DNA of 64,000 nucleotides from Persicaria tinctoria (GCA_037127255.1 JBANSL010000005.1:62001-126000), one strand, 5' to 3'. Numbered from the stretch's first letter, positions 1-12,735 are shown. Notes: a model not told the origin generated them from the letters alone. Program-made: numbers and translations.

Positions 1-3000
1 AGCATAAACACCTCCAGATTTCTTTTAACCCTTTTCACATTTAGCATCACCACCGGATTGGTAGATGGTGGCTCGCGAATGATTAGGAAATGTGTCCCTT
101 CTTCACAGTGAAGCATTTCCATCTGCCAAAAGTATTGTACCTGTCAATAGCAATTGCCCATTTGCTGTCTATGAAATCTGTAGCTGCAAGAAGGGTAGCT
201 GGCCAGGCCAATGCGGTAAGAAGTGTGCTGAGTACAGTCATCATAGCCCCTTGCTTCATTAACTCCAGTGCGAGTCCTATAGTAAGTAGTATATATTGTC
301 AATGTTGACCATGATTTTGATAATAGGAGGATCCAGTAAAAGAACAATAGAAACAAAGGGGAACAGAAGGATTACTAGAAGTGAGCCAATCCTGTATTGC
401 AGTGCTCACTGCAATCAAATTCTCAGATTCCCACTGTAGTGCATACCTATGTATGTATAAAATGTTTTTGAGAAAAAAGACACAATCAGAAGCACAGATG
501 GAGTTATGATGAAAGCTGCTTTAGTTCTAGGAATTCCATTAACGTAGGAAGAATATGACATAGAGAAACTTCGACAACTATCCACATGAAAGTAAAGAAA
601 AATGCAAATCAGTACATTGATATATCACACTTGAATCTTGGAAATAGTTCAATAGTCCATGCTAATTGCTGCAAATGTAGCGTGGCCATACCTCTCTAAG
701 TTATCATTAAGTCCTTCCCATGGCATTATGAAGTCTTCCTCGTCAAATACAAATCCAGAAACCAAGATCCCTACGGCTAGTCGCTTAAAAGTGAAAACAA
801 GCAAATTTGAATTCGAATCAGCATAAGGTTGCCAACAAAACACGAACATTTAAAATGAACTGTCAGAGAAAATAGGATCACCCTGCAAATTCTTTCGCTT
901 AGTTCAATAATCACTTAAAGTTATAATATGTATTATAATCAAAGTTCTAAATATCGTGTATCGGGGTTGTATCGGTTATTAGTAAAAATGATATATCGGG
1001 GATATATCGGATTTATCAGTTTCGCTAGTTTTTAACTATAAATATTATATTTATACTTCAAAATGGAAAAATACACATGAAAAATTAATATTTAAATTGC
1101 AAAATTACCAAATAAATTTGACAATATAAAAACAACTTCATTCATAAAGGCTAAAGTTACCTTATCAAAATTGTCAATTCTAAATATCGCTGATATATTG
1201 GGTAATAAAGGCTAAATTTGCCTTATAAAAGTTGTCAATTCTAAATATCCCCGATATATCCCTGATATATCACCGATATTGACCCGATATATCAGCGTTG
1301 ACCCGATATATCGCCGATATTGACCCGATATATTACGTTGACCGATATTTTCACCCGATATGCCGATATCGTATCGGATTCTAAATATCCCCGATACATC
1401 GCCGATATATCAAATATTTAGAACACCGATTATAATGCAATATGTGCATTATAAATCATAAAAACATGGCTATCCAAACACACCCTAAATCAGCTCGCAA
1501 TAAAATTATAAACTATAGGGAAATTCATATACCCCTTGCCTATGATTTTCTCCTATGGCTTTGAACTCAAATTCGTCAATACTGCCTATTCTCCTAGCCA
1601 TTTTGCTACCTGTGAGTCCAGCTCCAGCAGCTGCAAAATTTTGGAGAGGGAGAAGTAATTAATAAAACACTATAATAAAACCAAGTAGATATGTCATGTA
1701 GACTAAGCTTGTTGCATAGCAAGAAAAAGAAGAATACAGTCATCACCCAGCAGGCACTTTCAAATTAAAGATGCAAACTCCTAGAAAGAGTAAACGTAGT
1801 AGCTCACCACCAAATGAAGCTGCAATCGCAACAGAACCAACAACACTTCCCGCAGCAGATGCTGCAGCAGCAAAACCACTAGCTCCAATTACAGGGATAA
1901 TAGTTCCCAAAGTAGGAGCTAGTGCACTGAAACCAGCAGCAATTGCTGGGGCAGCTAAACCTGTTCATAAACAATTGTAAACAGTTACCAACTGCATGAT
2001 ATTGGCGTTCATGAACTATTACATTAAAAATACCTCCTGTTACTGCCAATAAGGTTCCCCCAGTCACGGCAGCAGCACCAATAATAGCTCCACGTTTCCA
2101 TCTCTTCCAGGAACTTTCTTTTGATTTCGTCTCTTCATTTTTTATCTCCTCTTGCTTTAATAAAGCCATCACAGAGCAGGCAATCATGGTCTCTATTGCT
2201 TCCTGCCACAGCCAGATGGGAAAAAGCCATCACTACACCCATTTCGAAAATGTAAGCGACAAAGGAGCTTTTGGGCACCCACAGGCCACAGCGCACTCAA
2301 GTACCCACAATCAGCACCAAATGACTGCCTATCACATTTCACAAGCCTAAATTCATAATGAATTCGTTCAATGCTATATAATAAAGGAGACTGACCACTT
2401 TCACAAACTTGATGTCCAACCAAGCTGATAGCAATCTAAAAGCCACGCGGTGCCGAGCATCATATCCCCTTGTATGTTTGGAGGATTTACCCTCTTCTGG
2501 AGGATTTGCAAGACAAGCTGAGATAAGTTCGTAAAGGACTAATAGTTTTGTCTCATAGCTAAGCATTTTCCCCTCATCCACAGACTCCTTGTCAATCATA
2601 CATCCAGAACTATAAGAGGCATCTTTCTCACTAGCAGCTCGACGTTTCTCTTCCTTGAGGGTTTCAACTATAATCCTCTCCGTAGAGGATGATGAAGTAT
2701 CAGGAATAGCATATCTTTTACGGCGTTCATTTTCATAATCCTGTAGCTTCTCCAACTTAGACTCAGAAAAGTTAGCCTCCATGCTAGCAGCCATAGCATC
2801 AATAGCTTTTGTTAATGCAATTTCTTGTTCCATTTTTTGTTGATCTGCCTTTGTACTATCTTCTCCTCCTTCACATAGAAGTCTAAGAAACTGCAGCAAG
2901 TATTATACTAATAAGATATTAGCAAATCAAGGGCATGCCAGTATAACACACCAATGATATGGACCCTGGATAAGTTAGCAAATCATATAAACATTAAATA

Positions 3001-3873
3001 GAGTTTTTGTTTTGTAAAATCGTATATTCATTCTTTAGTAAAGCATAAATCCAAAATTCTGGGAACCAAAAAGTCCACCTCTATCATACAACAAGCAATT
3101 TCTTCGCCCAAGGTATATGTGATAAACAATACTATGCATGCTACCAGCATATGATGAATCCATGGCTTATTTTTATCCATGGTTTACGGCGCTTATAGAA
3201 TGCTTAAAAGTTGAACATTACTTATCTCCAAGAAGCAAAAAGTTTGAACAAAAAGATGGCATAGATCTAAAACGGATCTGCCAAAAGTTTCAAACAAGTA
3301 CATGATCCACTGGGTGCAAACAACTAGCCAAAAAGGCCAAAGAGGATTATTTTCCAATGTTATATTCATCACAACAAGGCAGCATCCAACAACAATGAAA
3401 AGGAAAATAAACCAGAAAGAAGATGCAGGCACAAAATTACTTACAGCTCCAACATGATGTTTAGCCTGGGAATTGCCAGCAGTTTCCTCGAGCCCGTTCC
3501 AGGCGGAAGAATCGATCTCCAAAACCCTAGTAAGAGCGAAAAGCCCAAAACATCAGCGACAAAGATGAAAAATAGCAAAAGTCCCAAATTGACCTACAAA
3601 AACCAGAAAGGAGTTAAAAAGCTACTTGAAAATTGGGCGGAGAAGGCAAGATGTTTTGTTGACCCAAAGCTCAGGCTGTTGGGAGACCGAATCGCTACTA
3701 CCGCTGCCATCACTGCTGCAACTAACACGGTCAGCGATCAGCTCATCGGCGTCATCCAGCACACAAGGCAAGCCTAGCGGGCGAGACTGGTGAACGTGCG
3801 CCTGGTGGAGAGCGAGACCGAATAAAGCGCCGGCGGCGTAGCGCTGCGTCGGGGACAGCAACGAGGAAGACAT
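1..3873 (-). CDS. DUF726 / TMCO4-like membrane alpha/beta-hydrolase protein (3' end outside window)
   Basis: Nine exons can be joined by GT-AG junctions in one frame on the minus strand: 3873-3626, 3526-3445, 2890-2396, 2202-2034, 1960-1808, 1630-1533, 783-692, 446-376 and 276-141. The start at 3873 is the ATG giving MSSSLLSPTQRYAAGALFGL, which resembles the usual N terminus of plant DUF726 proteins. A charged, coiled-coil-like stretch lies in exon 3. Exons 4-6 encode a Gly/Ala-rich hydrophobic segment (IIGAAAVTGGTLLAVTGG, then GLAAPAIAAGFSALAPTLG) typical of the membrane region. Exons 7-9 encode the start of the hydrolase-like part (LAVGILVSGFVFDEEDF, YALQWESENLIAVSTAIQDW). The region with the GxSxG motif, and the stop, should lie left of position 1. 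In this family the human member is TMCO4; the biochemical role in plants is not established. The reading frame looks intact. Family assignment is from remembered family sequence, not a search. Confidence 0.85.
940..1428. mobile_element. hAT-like MITE in intron 6 of the DUF726 gene
   Basis: The element has imperfect terminal inverted repeats: CAAAGTTCTAAATAT on the left and ATATTTAGAACACCG on the right. It is flanked by an 8-bp direct repeat ATTATAAT at 932-939 and 1429-1436. An 8-bp duplication is typical of hAT transposition. The interior is AT-rich and contains many short CCGATATATC-type repeats, densest at 1240-1400. There is no coding capacity. It lies between exons 6 and 7. Confidence 0.6.
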
Positions 3874-4763
3874 CCCCTGGGGTGGCAGGTGGGCTTCCTC
3901 CTTATGATCTGAAGAAGCAAGATCGTTGGTGCAGCATTTGAAAGAAGTGAGAATTGAGATCCGGGAATACAGAGAGGGGGAGATTCCCGTTGTAGAAGCA
4001 AGCAAGCTGTTGGAGGGTTTACAAGTCAGACGGAATTGGTCCGCCGAACTTGCTGCCGGTGATTTTCCTCCTCTTTTCCCTTTCTACTTCTCCTATTCAA
4101 TCATCAGTGTCGGCGTTTCCGTCCCAATTTTTGCTCTGTTGCTTTTCCATCCCAAAGTATAGAGTAGCAATTGGAGTGTTTTAAATAGAAAAACAAAAAA
4201 TTTAATAATAAAATGCAGTAATAAAAGATGGATATATTTGGGTAAGTAATGATGTGATGGGTTCAATACTAACAAATCCTTAAAAACTCAAAAAAGAAAA
4301 AAGACGAAGGACATGAGTGAGAGGGGAGGAAAGAGAGGGATTTAGGGTAAGTGGTGGGATTATTTTCATTTTATATTATTTGTTTATAGCAAAATGTGTG
4401 GTAGAGATGTGGGTTAAAAATTAAGTTTGGTTTCTTAAGGAGAGAGAAAAATAAAAAGGAGAGTTAAGGAACCGAATCGGGTTCCATGGATGCGAATGCC
4501 CTTAGCAAATATTCATTTGCATAAGAGCATAAACAATGGTAAATCGGGGGGTTCATGGGTATGCCTCGCAAGAAAATATGGGTTAAAAAAAGTGAAAAGA
4601 CATGATATAAATTTTTGCCCTATATTAAAAAGAAATATCAAATTTTCTACCGTATATATTAATTTTTAAAAATGAAAAATATTACTTTATATACTTCTTT
4701 TTTTTGAGTTGGCAAACAGTATGAGCCGTTACCAAACATGTGACCTAACTACCGAATCATCTC
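3874..4763. other. Upstream region of the DUF726 gene and AT-rich spacer
   Basis: This holds the presumed promoter and 5' leader of the minus-strand gene starting at 3873. The part near the gene is mixed in composition, and from about 4170 it is strongly AT-rich. I see no open frame with family resemblance and no clear repeat structure. It ends at the poly(T) run marking the 3' end of the first LINE. Confidence 0.5.
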
Positions 4764-5236
4764 CCTTTTTTTTATTAGGTAATGATTCGGGTGAGAAGTA
4801 TCTACCCGAAAGCATCCTGACGGATGAGGTCAAGCAGACCTATATTGTTATATAAGTTTGTTCTCATGATAGAGTAGCAAAGGTGTGCAACCTTATCCGC
4901 CGCTCGATTACCAATGTGGGAAACACCAATATTTCTAACACCCAGAAGAGTTTGGATGTCCACCATCACTAGTTATATTTCTCAAGGGCAGTTGGTGCGA
5001 GTTTGGAGAAAGACCGTAATTATCTTAGAATCACCTTCGATGATTAGGTTGTTTATTTTTATTTCTCTGGCTTTTTCCACCACAAGCCTTAACGCAAGAG
5101 CTTCCGCCATAAGAGATGAATGTCCACCCATTAGTTTACCACCCATACTGATGGGCTTACCTTCCCAATCTCGAATAATATATCCAATAGAACTTTTAGA
5201 GGTTGAAATAAATGATCCATCAAAGTTTAGTTTATA

Positions 5237-5471
5237 CTCCCTCCGTCTCGAAATTTAAGTCGTTTGACTTTTTGGCACGCTTTTTAATGTGTTAAAAACT
5301 CTATGAAATATTAATTTTTTTTCAAAATTTTTTAAAAAATTTGAAACTTATTACTAATAAGTTTGAAATTATCTTAAAATTTTTGAAAAAAAAATAATAT
5401 TTCATAGAGTTTTTAACACATTAAAAAGCATGCTAAAAAGTCAAACGACCTAAATTTTGAGACGGAGGTAG
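5237..5471. mobile_element. Stowaway-like MITE inside LINE copy 1
   Basis: About 235 bp with terminal inverted repeats CTCCCTCCGTCTC and GAGACGGAGG(T)AG, flanked by TA. The arms are complementary almost to the centre (TTTTTAACACATTAAAAAGC against GCTTTTTAATGTGTTAAAAA), so the transcript would fold into a hairpin. The TA target and CTCCCTCCGT ends are the hallmark of Stowaway/Tc1-Mariner MITEs. It interrupts the LINE exactly where YKLNFDGS, the start of the RNase H domain, is encoded, so it is younger than the LINE. Confidence 0.85.
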
Positions 5472-5885
5472 TACTTTCCAATATGGGGTTTCTTCCATTG
5501 TTGGATCTTAGTCCTTCCAATTTTTGTACACTGTTTATTTTTCCCTTTAAGCAGAGAGGAATCATCCTCATCTACTAGATTCAGTTTGCTAGTTTTTTTC
5601 TTCCAATTTTCAACATTATCCACAATGAGTTTGTTTAGACCCTCTGCAGAAGGAATGATGGCATCCCTGAAGATGGCTTGATTTCTGATAAACCTTATAG
5701 TCCACCATCGAAACGCTACGCTTTGTTTGTTTTCTTTTGAAAGATTGGTACCTATAAGATGTAATATTTGATCCATATCTCTTGTTTCTGATAGTAGTGT
5801 GTTGATCATTTGGGATATATTTCGAGGGAATTGTGGTTGAAAATTATTGAGGGGCATTCTAGGAACAGGTGTATGTCATCTTCTG

Positions 5886-8800
5886 TTAGGTGGAGGGGAC
5901 AGCAACACCCTTTTGAGATAATCGTGTAGCTGTCGGTAGGCCTTTTTGCTTGATTTTCCATATAAAGTTTTTTACTTTTGGTGGGGCGTCAATTTTCCAA
6001 ATCCAAGCATAGTCATCAGATGTTTTGTGTGACGGAGTTGTTATTAGATTATAGGCACTAGATGTTGTAAACCATCCTTTTTTGTCAGGCCACCGGTAAA
6101 GTCTATCTTCAAAGGCGTTGAGAGGCAAAGGGATCTTGATAATATCACTTACAATTGGTTCAGGAAGAACAGAATCCGGTTTCTCCCTCCACCATTGTCC
6201 ACCCATTATATATTCACTAACAGTTTCGTCCATATTTATTATGCTTTGAAGATCTATTATTTCAATAAGAGGTTTTGTTGTTATCCAGTTATCTTTCCAA
6301 AATTTGATAGATTTTCCGTTACCCCCCGACCAAATGAGCCCCGATTTGAATTTTGTTATCAAGGTGCATAGTTTTGACCATTGCCAAGAAGCATTTCCAC
6401 TCTTTTTATAGTTGAGGATGTGGTTGTCTTTTAGATATTTATGTTGAATAATTCGTACCCAATTGTTTTCTGGTTCAACTAAAATTTTCCACAGAAGTTT
6501 TAATTGGAGTGCTTCATTCATGTCTTTAGCTTTGTGTATTCTCAGTCCTCCTGCTTTTGATTTGCATATTTTGTCCCAGCCAATAAGAGGGCTATGTTGT
6601 GCATCTTTATTCCAGAAGAACGTTCTATTAATTTGATCAAGTTGTTTATGTACCGACGCATGAAGCATGAAGCTCTGCATTGAGTACAATGGTTTTGAGG
6701 ACAGATTGGTCGCGATAAGTGTTGCCTTGCCTTGTTGTGATAGGGCATTAGCACGCCATTTGCTAAGTTGGTCTTTCGATTTGCAAATTATCTCGCCAAG
6801 CGTTTCATTCGTTACTCGCCCGTTGATAATGGGACATCCTAGGTATTTTTCCAAATTTCGTTCTAGTGGGATATTAAGAATTCCTTCTAACTCTCGTGTT
6901 CTTGTCCTAGGTATACCAGGAGTGGTTTGGAATGATGATTTATGGTAATTAACTTTATGCCCTGAGAATTTGTAGTAGTCCTCAATAATTTCTTTTATTT
7001 TCCTATACGCAGAGTTGTTTCCTTTACTAAATATGATTATGTCATCAGCGAAAGCCAAAAATGGTATGTGTGGACCCGAGTTCCCAAATTTAAAACCAAC
7101 ACTGTTGGTAGTGGAAGCAGCATCAAGCGACAATTTACGAGCTAAAACTTCTGCGCTAAGAAGGAAAAGAAAAGGAGAAAGAGGATCTCCTTGACGTAAA
7201 CCCCGGGTAGGTTTGAAAGGCTCAGTAGGGCCATTGTTAACCAATACAGAGAAAGAGACTGTAATCACACATTCCATAACCATGTCCACAAAATGTTGAT
7301 GGAAGACAAATCTTTGGAGCACTTGCTTTGTAAAATTCCAGTATACTCTGTCATATGCTTTTTCCATATCTAATTTTATTGCCATCCAACCCTGCAATCC
7401 TTTTCTGGTGCGAAAAGAGTGGAAAATTTCATGTGTTATGAGGACATTGTCTTGAATTGCTCTATCATATACAAAAGCTCATTGGAGTGGGTGTATTAAT
7501 TTTCCAATAATCATTTTCAGTCGTTCAGTAATTATCTTCGAGATTATTTTATATATGGTGGAACAAAGGCTAATTGGTCGATAGTGTGTTGTCATAGAGG
7601 GGTTTTCATTTTTAGGGATTAATGAAATAAATGTGTGATTGATCCATTTAAGTAGTTTACCGGTGTGGAAGAATGCTTTTATTGCCCGAATGATCCCTAT
7701 TCCGACAATATCCCAGTACTTCTTATAGAATTCCGCAGTCATCCCATCAGGACCAGAAGATTTATTGCTTCCCAAGCTGAAGACCGCCTTTTTAATCTCA
7801 CTGTTCGTTGGTTGTTGGATTAGTAATCTATTTTCCTCATCTGAGATGGCAGGGTTAATAATGGAAAGGTATTCTCGTAATCGGTTGGTGGTATAAGTTT
7901 GTTCTCGAGAGAATCTTTTTTCAAAATCTCTTTTGATCTCAATTTTAACATTCTCATCTCCCATGATTTGCGTTCCTTCCGCAGAGGTAATTGATCTAAT
8001 AATTTTCCGGTTTCTTCTTCCAGAAGCTACTCTATGAAAGTAGGAAGAATTAGTATTAGCTAGTTTAAGATGTTTTGATTTAGCTCGTTGATTCCAAAAG
8101 GTTTTATGGAAGAGGAGTAATTTTTCTTTTTTTGTTAAGAGGTTTTGTTCTTTTATAAATTCTCTTGGGTTTTGGTATTGATTGTGAGTTGATTGTATTT
8201 CTAAGAGAGCTTCTTCTACTTCTTTTAGTTGACGAAAGATATTCCCAAAAGTTTTTTTATTCCAGGCCTTTGCTTTTTGTTTGAGGATTTTCGATTTATA
8301 TATGATTTGGAACATTGTTGAGCCAACACAAGACGCTCTCCAGGATTGCTTGACAATATTTCGGAAATCTTTCCTCTGTAGCCAAATGTTTTCGAATTTG
8401 AAGGGAGGTGCTTTAAAGTGATTGTTTCGGGAGAGTGATTGTGATCGGGCAATGGTCCGAGGAGGAAAATGCACCATTTTTGGTTGCAAGGTCAGGAAAT
8501 ATTTTGATTATCTCGTGATGGACTAGAACTCTGTCCAGTTTTTCCAAAATATTATTTGGGCCTGCTCGTTTTTTACGCCATGTGAATGGATTACCGAATG
8601 AAGGAATGTCAATCAAAGAGCATACGCTTTTAAAGTTCATGAGTCTCTGGAATCTGGCTGGGAGAGCCTTAGCTCCACCACATTTGTCCGAAAGTTGGTT
8701 TATTTCATTCAGGTCGCCCATTACTAGGCAGGGTAGGCTGTTCTGGATGATTAAATGGGAAAGGTTTTTCCAGAATTCCTCTTTATCTATAGCGTTAGGA

Positions 8801-9144
8801 GGGGCATATACAAAGAACAATAAACACTCGAAATTGTCCTTTATATTCGAATATTTAACTCAGATAATCCTGGGGAGGTGGGTTATCACAGATATTGTTT
8901 CATTAATGAGAGAATTCACATTCCAAAGCAGGGTAATACCCCCAACACGGCCAGTAGCAGGAGACCAATAAATATTTGTGAATCCAACATTTTTCCAAAG
9001 AGATTCATTTGGTTCCTTATCAGTTTTTGTTCCGGCTGGGATTAGCATTTGTACATGGTCTATTGTACGCCATGCATTGATATTAGTCCATAAGGTTTCC
9101 TTTCCAATACCCTGACAATTCCAATAGCGAATAATCATAACCAC
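5886..9144 (-). pseudogene. LINE copy 1 ORF2: endonuclease-reverse transcriptase, broken
   Basis: The coding remains run as frame segments 9144-8860, 8820-8413, 8489-7479 and 7397-5886. The endonuclease part shows MGDLNEI and SDHCPITITLP, the C-terminal His/Asp region of APE-like LINE endonucleases. The RT shows SGPDGMTAEFYKKYW, YRPISLCSTIYKIISK, KLDMEKAYDRVYWNF, LRQGDPLSPFLFLL and FADDIIIFSKG. The TGA at 7481-7479 falls inside HPLQ-AFVYDRA, where an ordinary residue is expected. The C-terminal remainder (zf-RVT and RNase H) continues at 5857-4820 in another frame and is interrupted by a MITE. Confidence 0.85.
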
Positions 9145-9663
9145 TTTAGAATAGCATGGGAAAGAGAATGGTGATCAATCCCATGCCAAATACCTTTCTC
9201 ATTCATAGTTTTTCCTAGAGTATCGTTTAAAAAATTTTGTAGTTGAATTTTCACCTTAAGGTATATCCCAAGATGTGTGCGTCTAGGAGTCTCTTTAAAA
9301 TTTGTAGATAAAATGAAATTTTTAGCAAGTGGATTTTGTGTGTTGTAATCATATCTTATAATTGGGAGGATACTTCTTTGAAGGTGGGAACTAAATATAC
9401 CCATACGGATACGGCTTAAACCAAATAAAGGCTTACAAATCCGATCTCGCTCATAAATGTTTTTATGGAAGATGAGACTTTGAATCTTCAAGTTGTAATG
9501 GCTTATCAAGCAGATACACATGCTTTGATTGGTGAAAGATGACTGTGTTCCATGAGGAAGATAAACTGGGGGCTTGTTACAATGCACTAGCGGGAGATTT
9601 TTAGTTGCCTCATCTGCAGGAATGATAGTCGATTAAGCCTCAGACTCATATGACAAGAGTTGG

Positions 9664-10045
9664 CTAGAACCAAACTATCGCCCCTTATGGCCAATTATTG
9701 CCACCTATGGCCAAGCAACGACTAGCTACAGCAAAATAATCGCCACTTACGGCCACCGGAAATCGCCAATTACGACACCTAAAATCACTAATTACGGCCA
9801 CCGAAAATCGCCACTTACGACCACCGGAAATTGCCACTTACGGCCACCGGAAATCGCCAATTACGGCCACCGGAAATCGCTAATTATGGCCACCGAAAAT
9901 CATCACTTATGGCCACTGGAAATTGCCATTTACAGCCAAAGAATCGCCAATTACGGCCACCGGAATTCGCCACTTACGACCAAAGAATCGTCACTTACGA
10001 CCAACTATCGCCACTTAAGGCCAATCGTCACTTAAGACCAATGAA
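9664..10045. repeat. Minisatellite, about 23-bp unit
   Basis: Tandem imperfect copies of a unit close to CGCCACTTACGGCCACCGGAA, with CACTTA/AATTAC variants and some shortened units. About 14-16 units can be seen. Open frames here are by-products of the periodicity, not genes. Confidence 0.85.
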
Positions 10046-10140
10046 TCATAACACTTGTCGGCTTCCCTCATCATTGATACATGATGAGGAAACCCAAGGG
10101 GCAATTGTAATAGGGAAAATCCGAACTTATCCCATATAAC

Positions 10141-10500
10141 GAATAAAAACGACATCTATTATTTTGCGGTGTGCAAATCAATTCGAACATTAATCAGACC
10201 TTGACCTACATAAATGATGAAGAAATCGTTTCTTTTATTTAATGTGACGATCGTTTCTTAAATGAGGTGACCGTTTCAACTCCTTCAATTAAATTCCTCG
10301 ACCGTTTCTTTTAGGCTGAACTAGTATAAATACGATAAGGAGATTCTTATTTGAGGATGACTGACTTGAGCGTCGGAGGGTCCTACGGGGGAGACAAGCC
10401 CCATCCCGACCTTGTTCATTCTTGCTTGCATGCTAGGGTTCGGGTTGAGAGCATGATCAAGATCGATCTCTTTCAACAACTATGATGCAGATTTTATGCA
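10141..10500 (+). mobile_element. Possible LTR fragment
   Basis: A possible TATA-like stretch (TATAAATACG at about 10325) is followed by GACTTGAGCGTCGGAGGGTC and a nearby GGGGGAGACAAGCCCC palindrome. This arrangement resembles the R/U5 part of some plant Ty3/gypsy LTRs as I remember them. No element ends, primer-binding site or coding region are visible, so it could be a solo or truncated LTR or unrelated sequence. Confidence 0.35.
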
Positions 10501-10556
10501 TCACAACAACATATTATTTTATTATTTTTCCCCTAGAATCAACCACAATGCGCCAC

Positions 10557-11106
10557 ATAGGAATTTTTTTTCCTATGATCAACCACAACGCGCCACATAG
10601 GACGCTATGCATTGGTTTTAGTATCTATATATACATATATAGATAGATAGTATATGTATATAGATTGTTGCAAATCTCTTGACAATTTGGGAAAATGCAA
10701 TTTGGCCAATCATGCATCAATACAGTAAATGCTAACAACGTTGTTGTTAGAAAGAGTCAAATTGCTTAGACTCTATTGGTATATGTAAAACAAATTAAAT
10801 AAATTTTTAAAATACATGGAGGTAAATAATGCAACTTTATATTTTTTAGATCTTTTTTAATAGGAACAATTGGAGAGTAGAGAAAACAAGAGGTAGAAAA
10901 GGAGAAATATGTTCGTTAGGTTAAATTATATTATTTATATACTAGTATTTTTTAATAATCGGGTGGCTAATGGGTCGGGTAATGGGTGGAAAATATATCA
11001 CCCATTACCCAATTCACCTGATCCATCACTCATTCGTCACCCGATTTTTTTGGGTTTTCAGCCTTATAATCGTCGGGTCTGGTGGGTCGGGTGAGTCGGT
11101 CACCTA
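10557..11106. repeat. Tandem duplication unit, copy A (intact)
   Basis: About 550 bp beginning with a run of T and CCTATGATCAACCACAACGC. It carries a TATATA-rich stretch at 10620-10665 and ends with short GGGTCGGGT and CACCCATTACCC motifs. The same sequence begins again at 11107 (copy B). Copy B is broken into three pieces by two later insertions (11107-11176, 12458-12745 and 20566-20720), which still align end to end with this intact unit. Confidence 0.75.
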
Positions 11107-11176
11107 CATAGGATTTTTTTCCCTATGATCAACCACAACGCGCCACATAGGATGCTATGCATCGGTTTTAGTATAT

Positions 11177-12457
11177 TTTTTTTTATCAGGTAAGAATTTG
11201 ATGGCCAGACAGGCCTGGCTCATCTAGAGACCGACAGAGTCGGCAAACGGCGAACCGTCGAGCATACAATCTAAAGTAAATGGTGCAATACAAAAGTGAC
11301 AACTAAACAAACTCGGACGAACAGACGAACCTAACCAAAAAAAGCTGAGAACAACACGGGTAAACCTCGAATCCAAGCGCCACCAAGCGATGACACCGCT
11401 GGCCAGCGGTACATTAGGAGTCCCTCCTGTGGGCGATGAAGACGAACCTCCAAGAAAATTTTCGAAATACGGAGTCGCCTCGATGCACACCGCCATGACC
11501 CCATACAGACCCGTCACCGGATACCAGAGTCCCAACTCAGACTAGGATTGCCAAGAACATCCGGAACCGTCGCCGAGAGCCACCCTGTATATAACGCACC
11601 AAAAAACCCTTACGGAAGATTATCAGGACCCTTACGAGTGGGTTACTCAAACCCTTTCGGGTGGATTTACTCAAACCCTTTCGGGATGTAATTTAGGAAC
11701 ATACAAGCCCTTTTTTTTAATCATTTCCGCAAACTTGGGCCCAAAGCGAGAGCCCAAGTCCAATCCTCACAGCAACGCGGCATGCCTTTGGCCCCAAGGA
11801 CAATCAGAGGGCCACGAAGAGACGCCGGCAGCAAGACAACTCGGGGGCAAACACTAGCAGCGAACCACGGGGAAGTGGTGGACGGTGCTGACAGAGCTGG
11901 AGGCAAGACAAAACACAAACAAAGGAAGACACATCGGAAGGTGAAATTAAGATTAAAGAATGGTAGGAGGGAGCAGGAGACGATCCAGAACCAAATCAGC
12001 ACCACCAAAACCCAGTAGTCGACGATGAGGCCGAAGAACTGAGAAGGACAGTAGCGGAAACCACCGGAGAGAAAAAGACCCAAATCAATTTTGACAATCG
12101 GATGAATGAATCAAAGGCCCACCCGGAATCAAAGACCAGAGACAAGGCCGCCGGAAGGGAAGAACCACAAGGATGAGGGATCTAGAACCGACGACGAAAA
12201 CATCCGGAGAGAGCTCCAAATCAGAAACCGACATGGGACTGGGGCCGAAGAAAAACGTCGAAACCGGCCAACAACACAAGGGGAAATCGATTAGGGGAAC
12301 AAGGATCTACAGATTATAGATTACAGAGATTGATTTGGACCATGAAGGAGATGATATGGAAGAGTATACACAAACATTCCAAGAGGAACGGGATTCACCA
12401 GGGAGATTTTCTCTCTCCTAATAGAGAGAAACTCCGGTTGCTTCTCTAGTGGCATCG
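11177..12457 (-). mobile_element. Non-autonomous LINE-like insertion, 1.28 kb
   Basis: Minus-strand insertion with an A tail (T run at 11177-11185). It is flanked by a 13-bp direct repeat GGTTTTAGTATAT at 11164-11176 and 12458-12470, and comparison with copy A shows the uninterrupted site. Its 3' end reads AATTCTTACCTGATA before the A run, close to the 3' end of LINE copy 2 (AATTCTTACCTAATA). It has short open frames (for example 11535-11224 and 12083-11721) but none resembles endonuclease, RT or a gag-like protein. The short motif CCGAAAGGGTTTGAGTAA recurs near 11645-11685. It was probably moved in trans by a LINE. Confidence 0.65.
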
Positions 12458-12735
12458 GGTTTTAGTATATGTATATAGATAGATATATAGTATATGTGTA
12501 TAGATTGTTACAAATCTTTTGACAAATTGGAAAAATACGATTCGGTCAATCATGCATCATTATAGTAAATGCTAACAAAGTCGTTGTTAGAAAGAGTCAA
12601 ATTGCTTACACTCTATTGGTATATGTAAAACAAATCAAATAAATTTTTAAAAGACATGGAGTTAAATAATGCAAGTTTATATTTTTAGATCTTTTTGAAT
12701 ATGAACAATTGGAGAATAGAGAAAACTAGAGGTAG

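Larger units (their letters stand above)
4764..9600 (-). mobile_element. Decayed L1-type LINE, copy 1
   Basis: This is a minus-strand non-LTR retrotransposon; its 3' poly(A) is the T run at 4764-4772. Read from high to low coordinates it has an endonuclease domain (9144-8413, beginning MIIRYWNCQGIG), the RT region (8489-5886, with the catalytic FADDIIIF and GLRQGDPLSPFLF), a zf-RVT-like section (5857-5450) and an RNase H domain (about 5236-4820, with FDGS and a MAEALALRL helix). The frame is broken: a shift near 8450, a TGA at 7481-7479 and a shift near 5880, so it is not functional. No ORF1 can be recognised and the 5' end is uncertain (about 9600). No convincing target duplication was found. 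C-terminal RNase H is known in plant L1 elements. Confidence 0.85.

Noticed and set aside
9135..9587. 150-codon minus-strand frame just upstream of LINE copy 1 ORF2 as ORF1
   Set aside because: The peptide shows none of the DUF4283 or zinc-knuckle features expected of plant LINE ORF1, although it may be its decayed remnant.
9664..10045. CRISPR-like look of regularly spaced repeats (also 32075-33268)
   Set aside because: Plant nuclear DNA, with degenerate contiguous units and no constant repeat alternating with unique spacers of fixed size; these are minisatellites.
9831..10139. 102-codon plus-strand frame over the 9.7-10.0 kb minisatellite
   Set aside because: The peptide is a direct reading of the 23-bp repeat and has no non-repeat domain.
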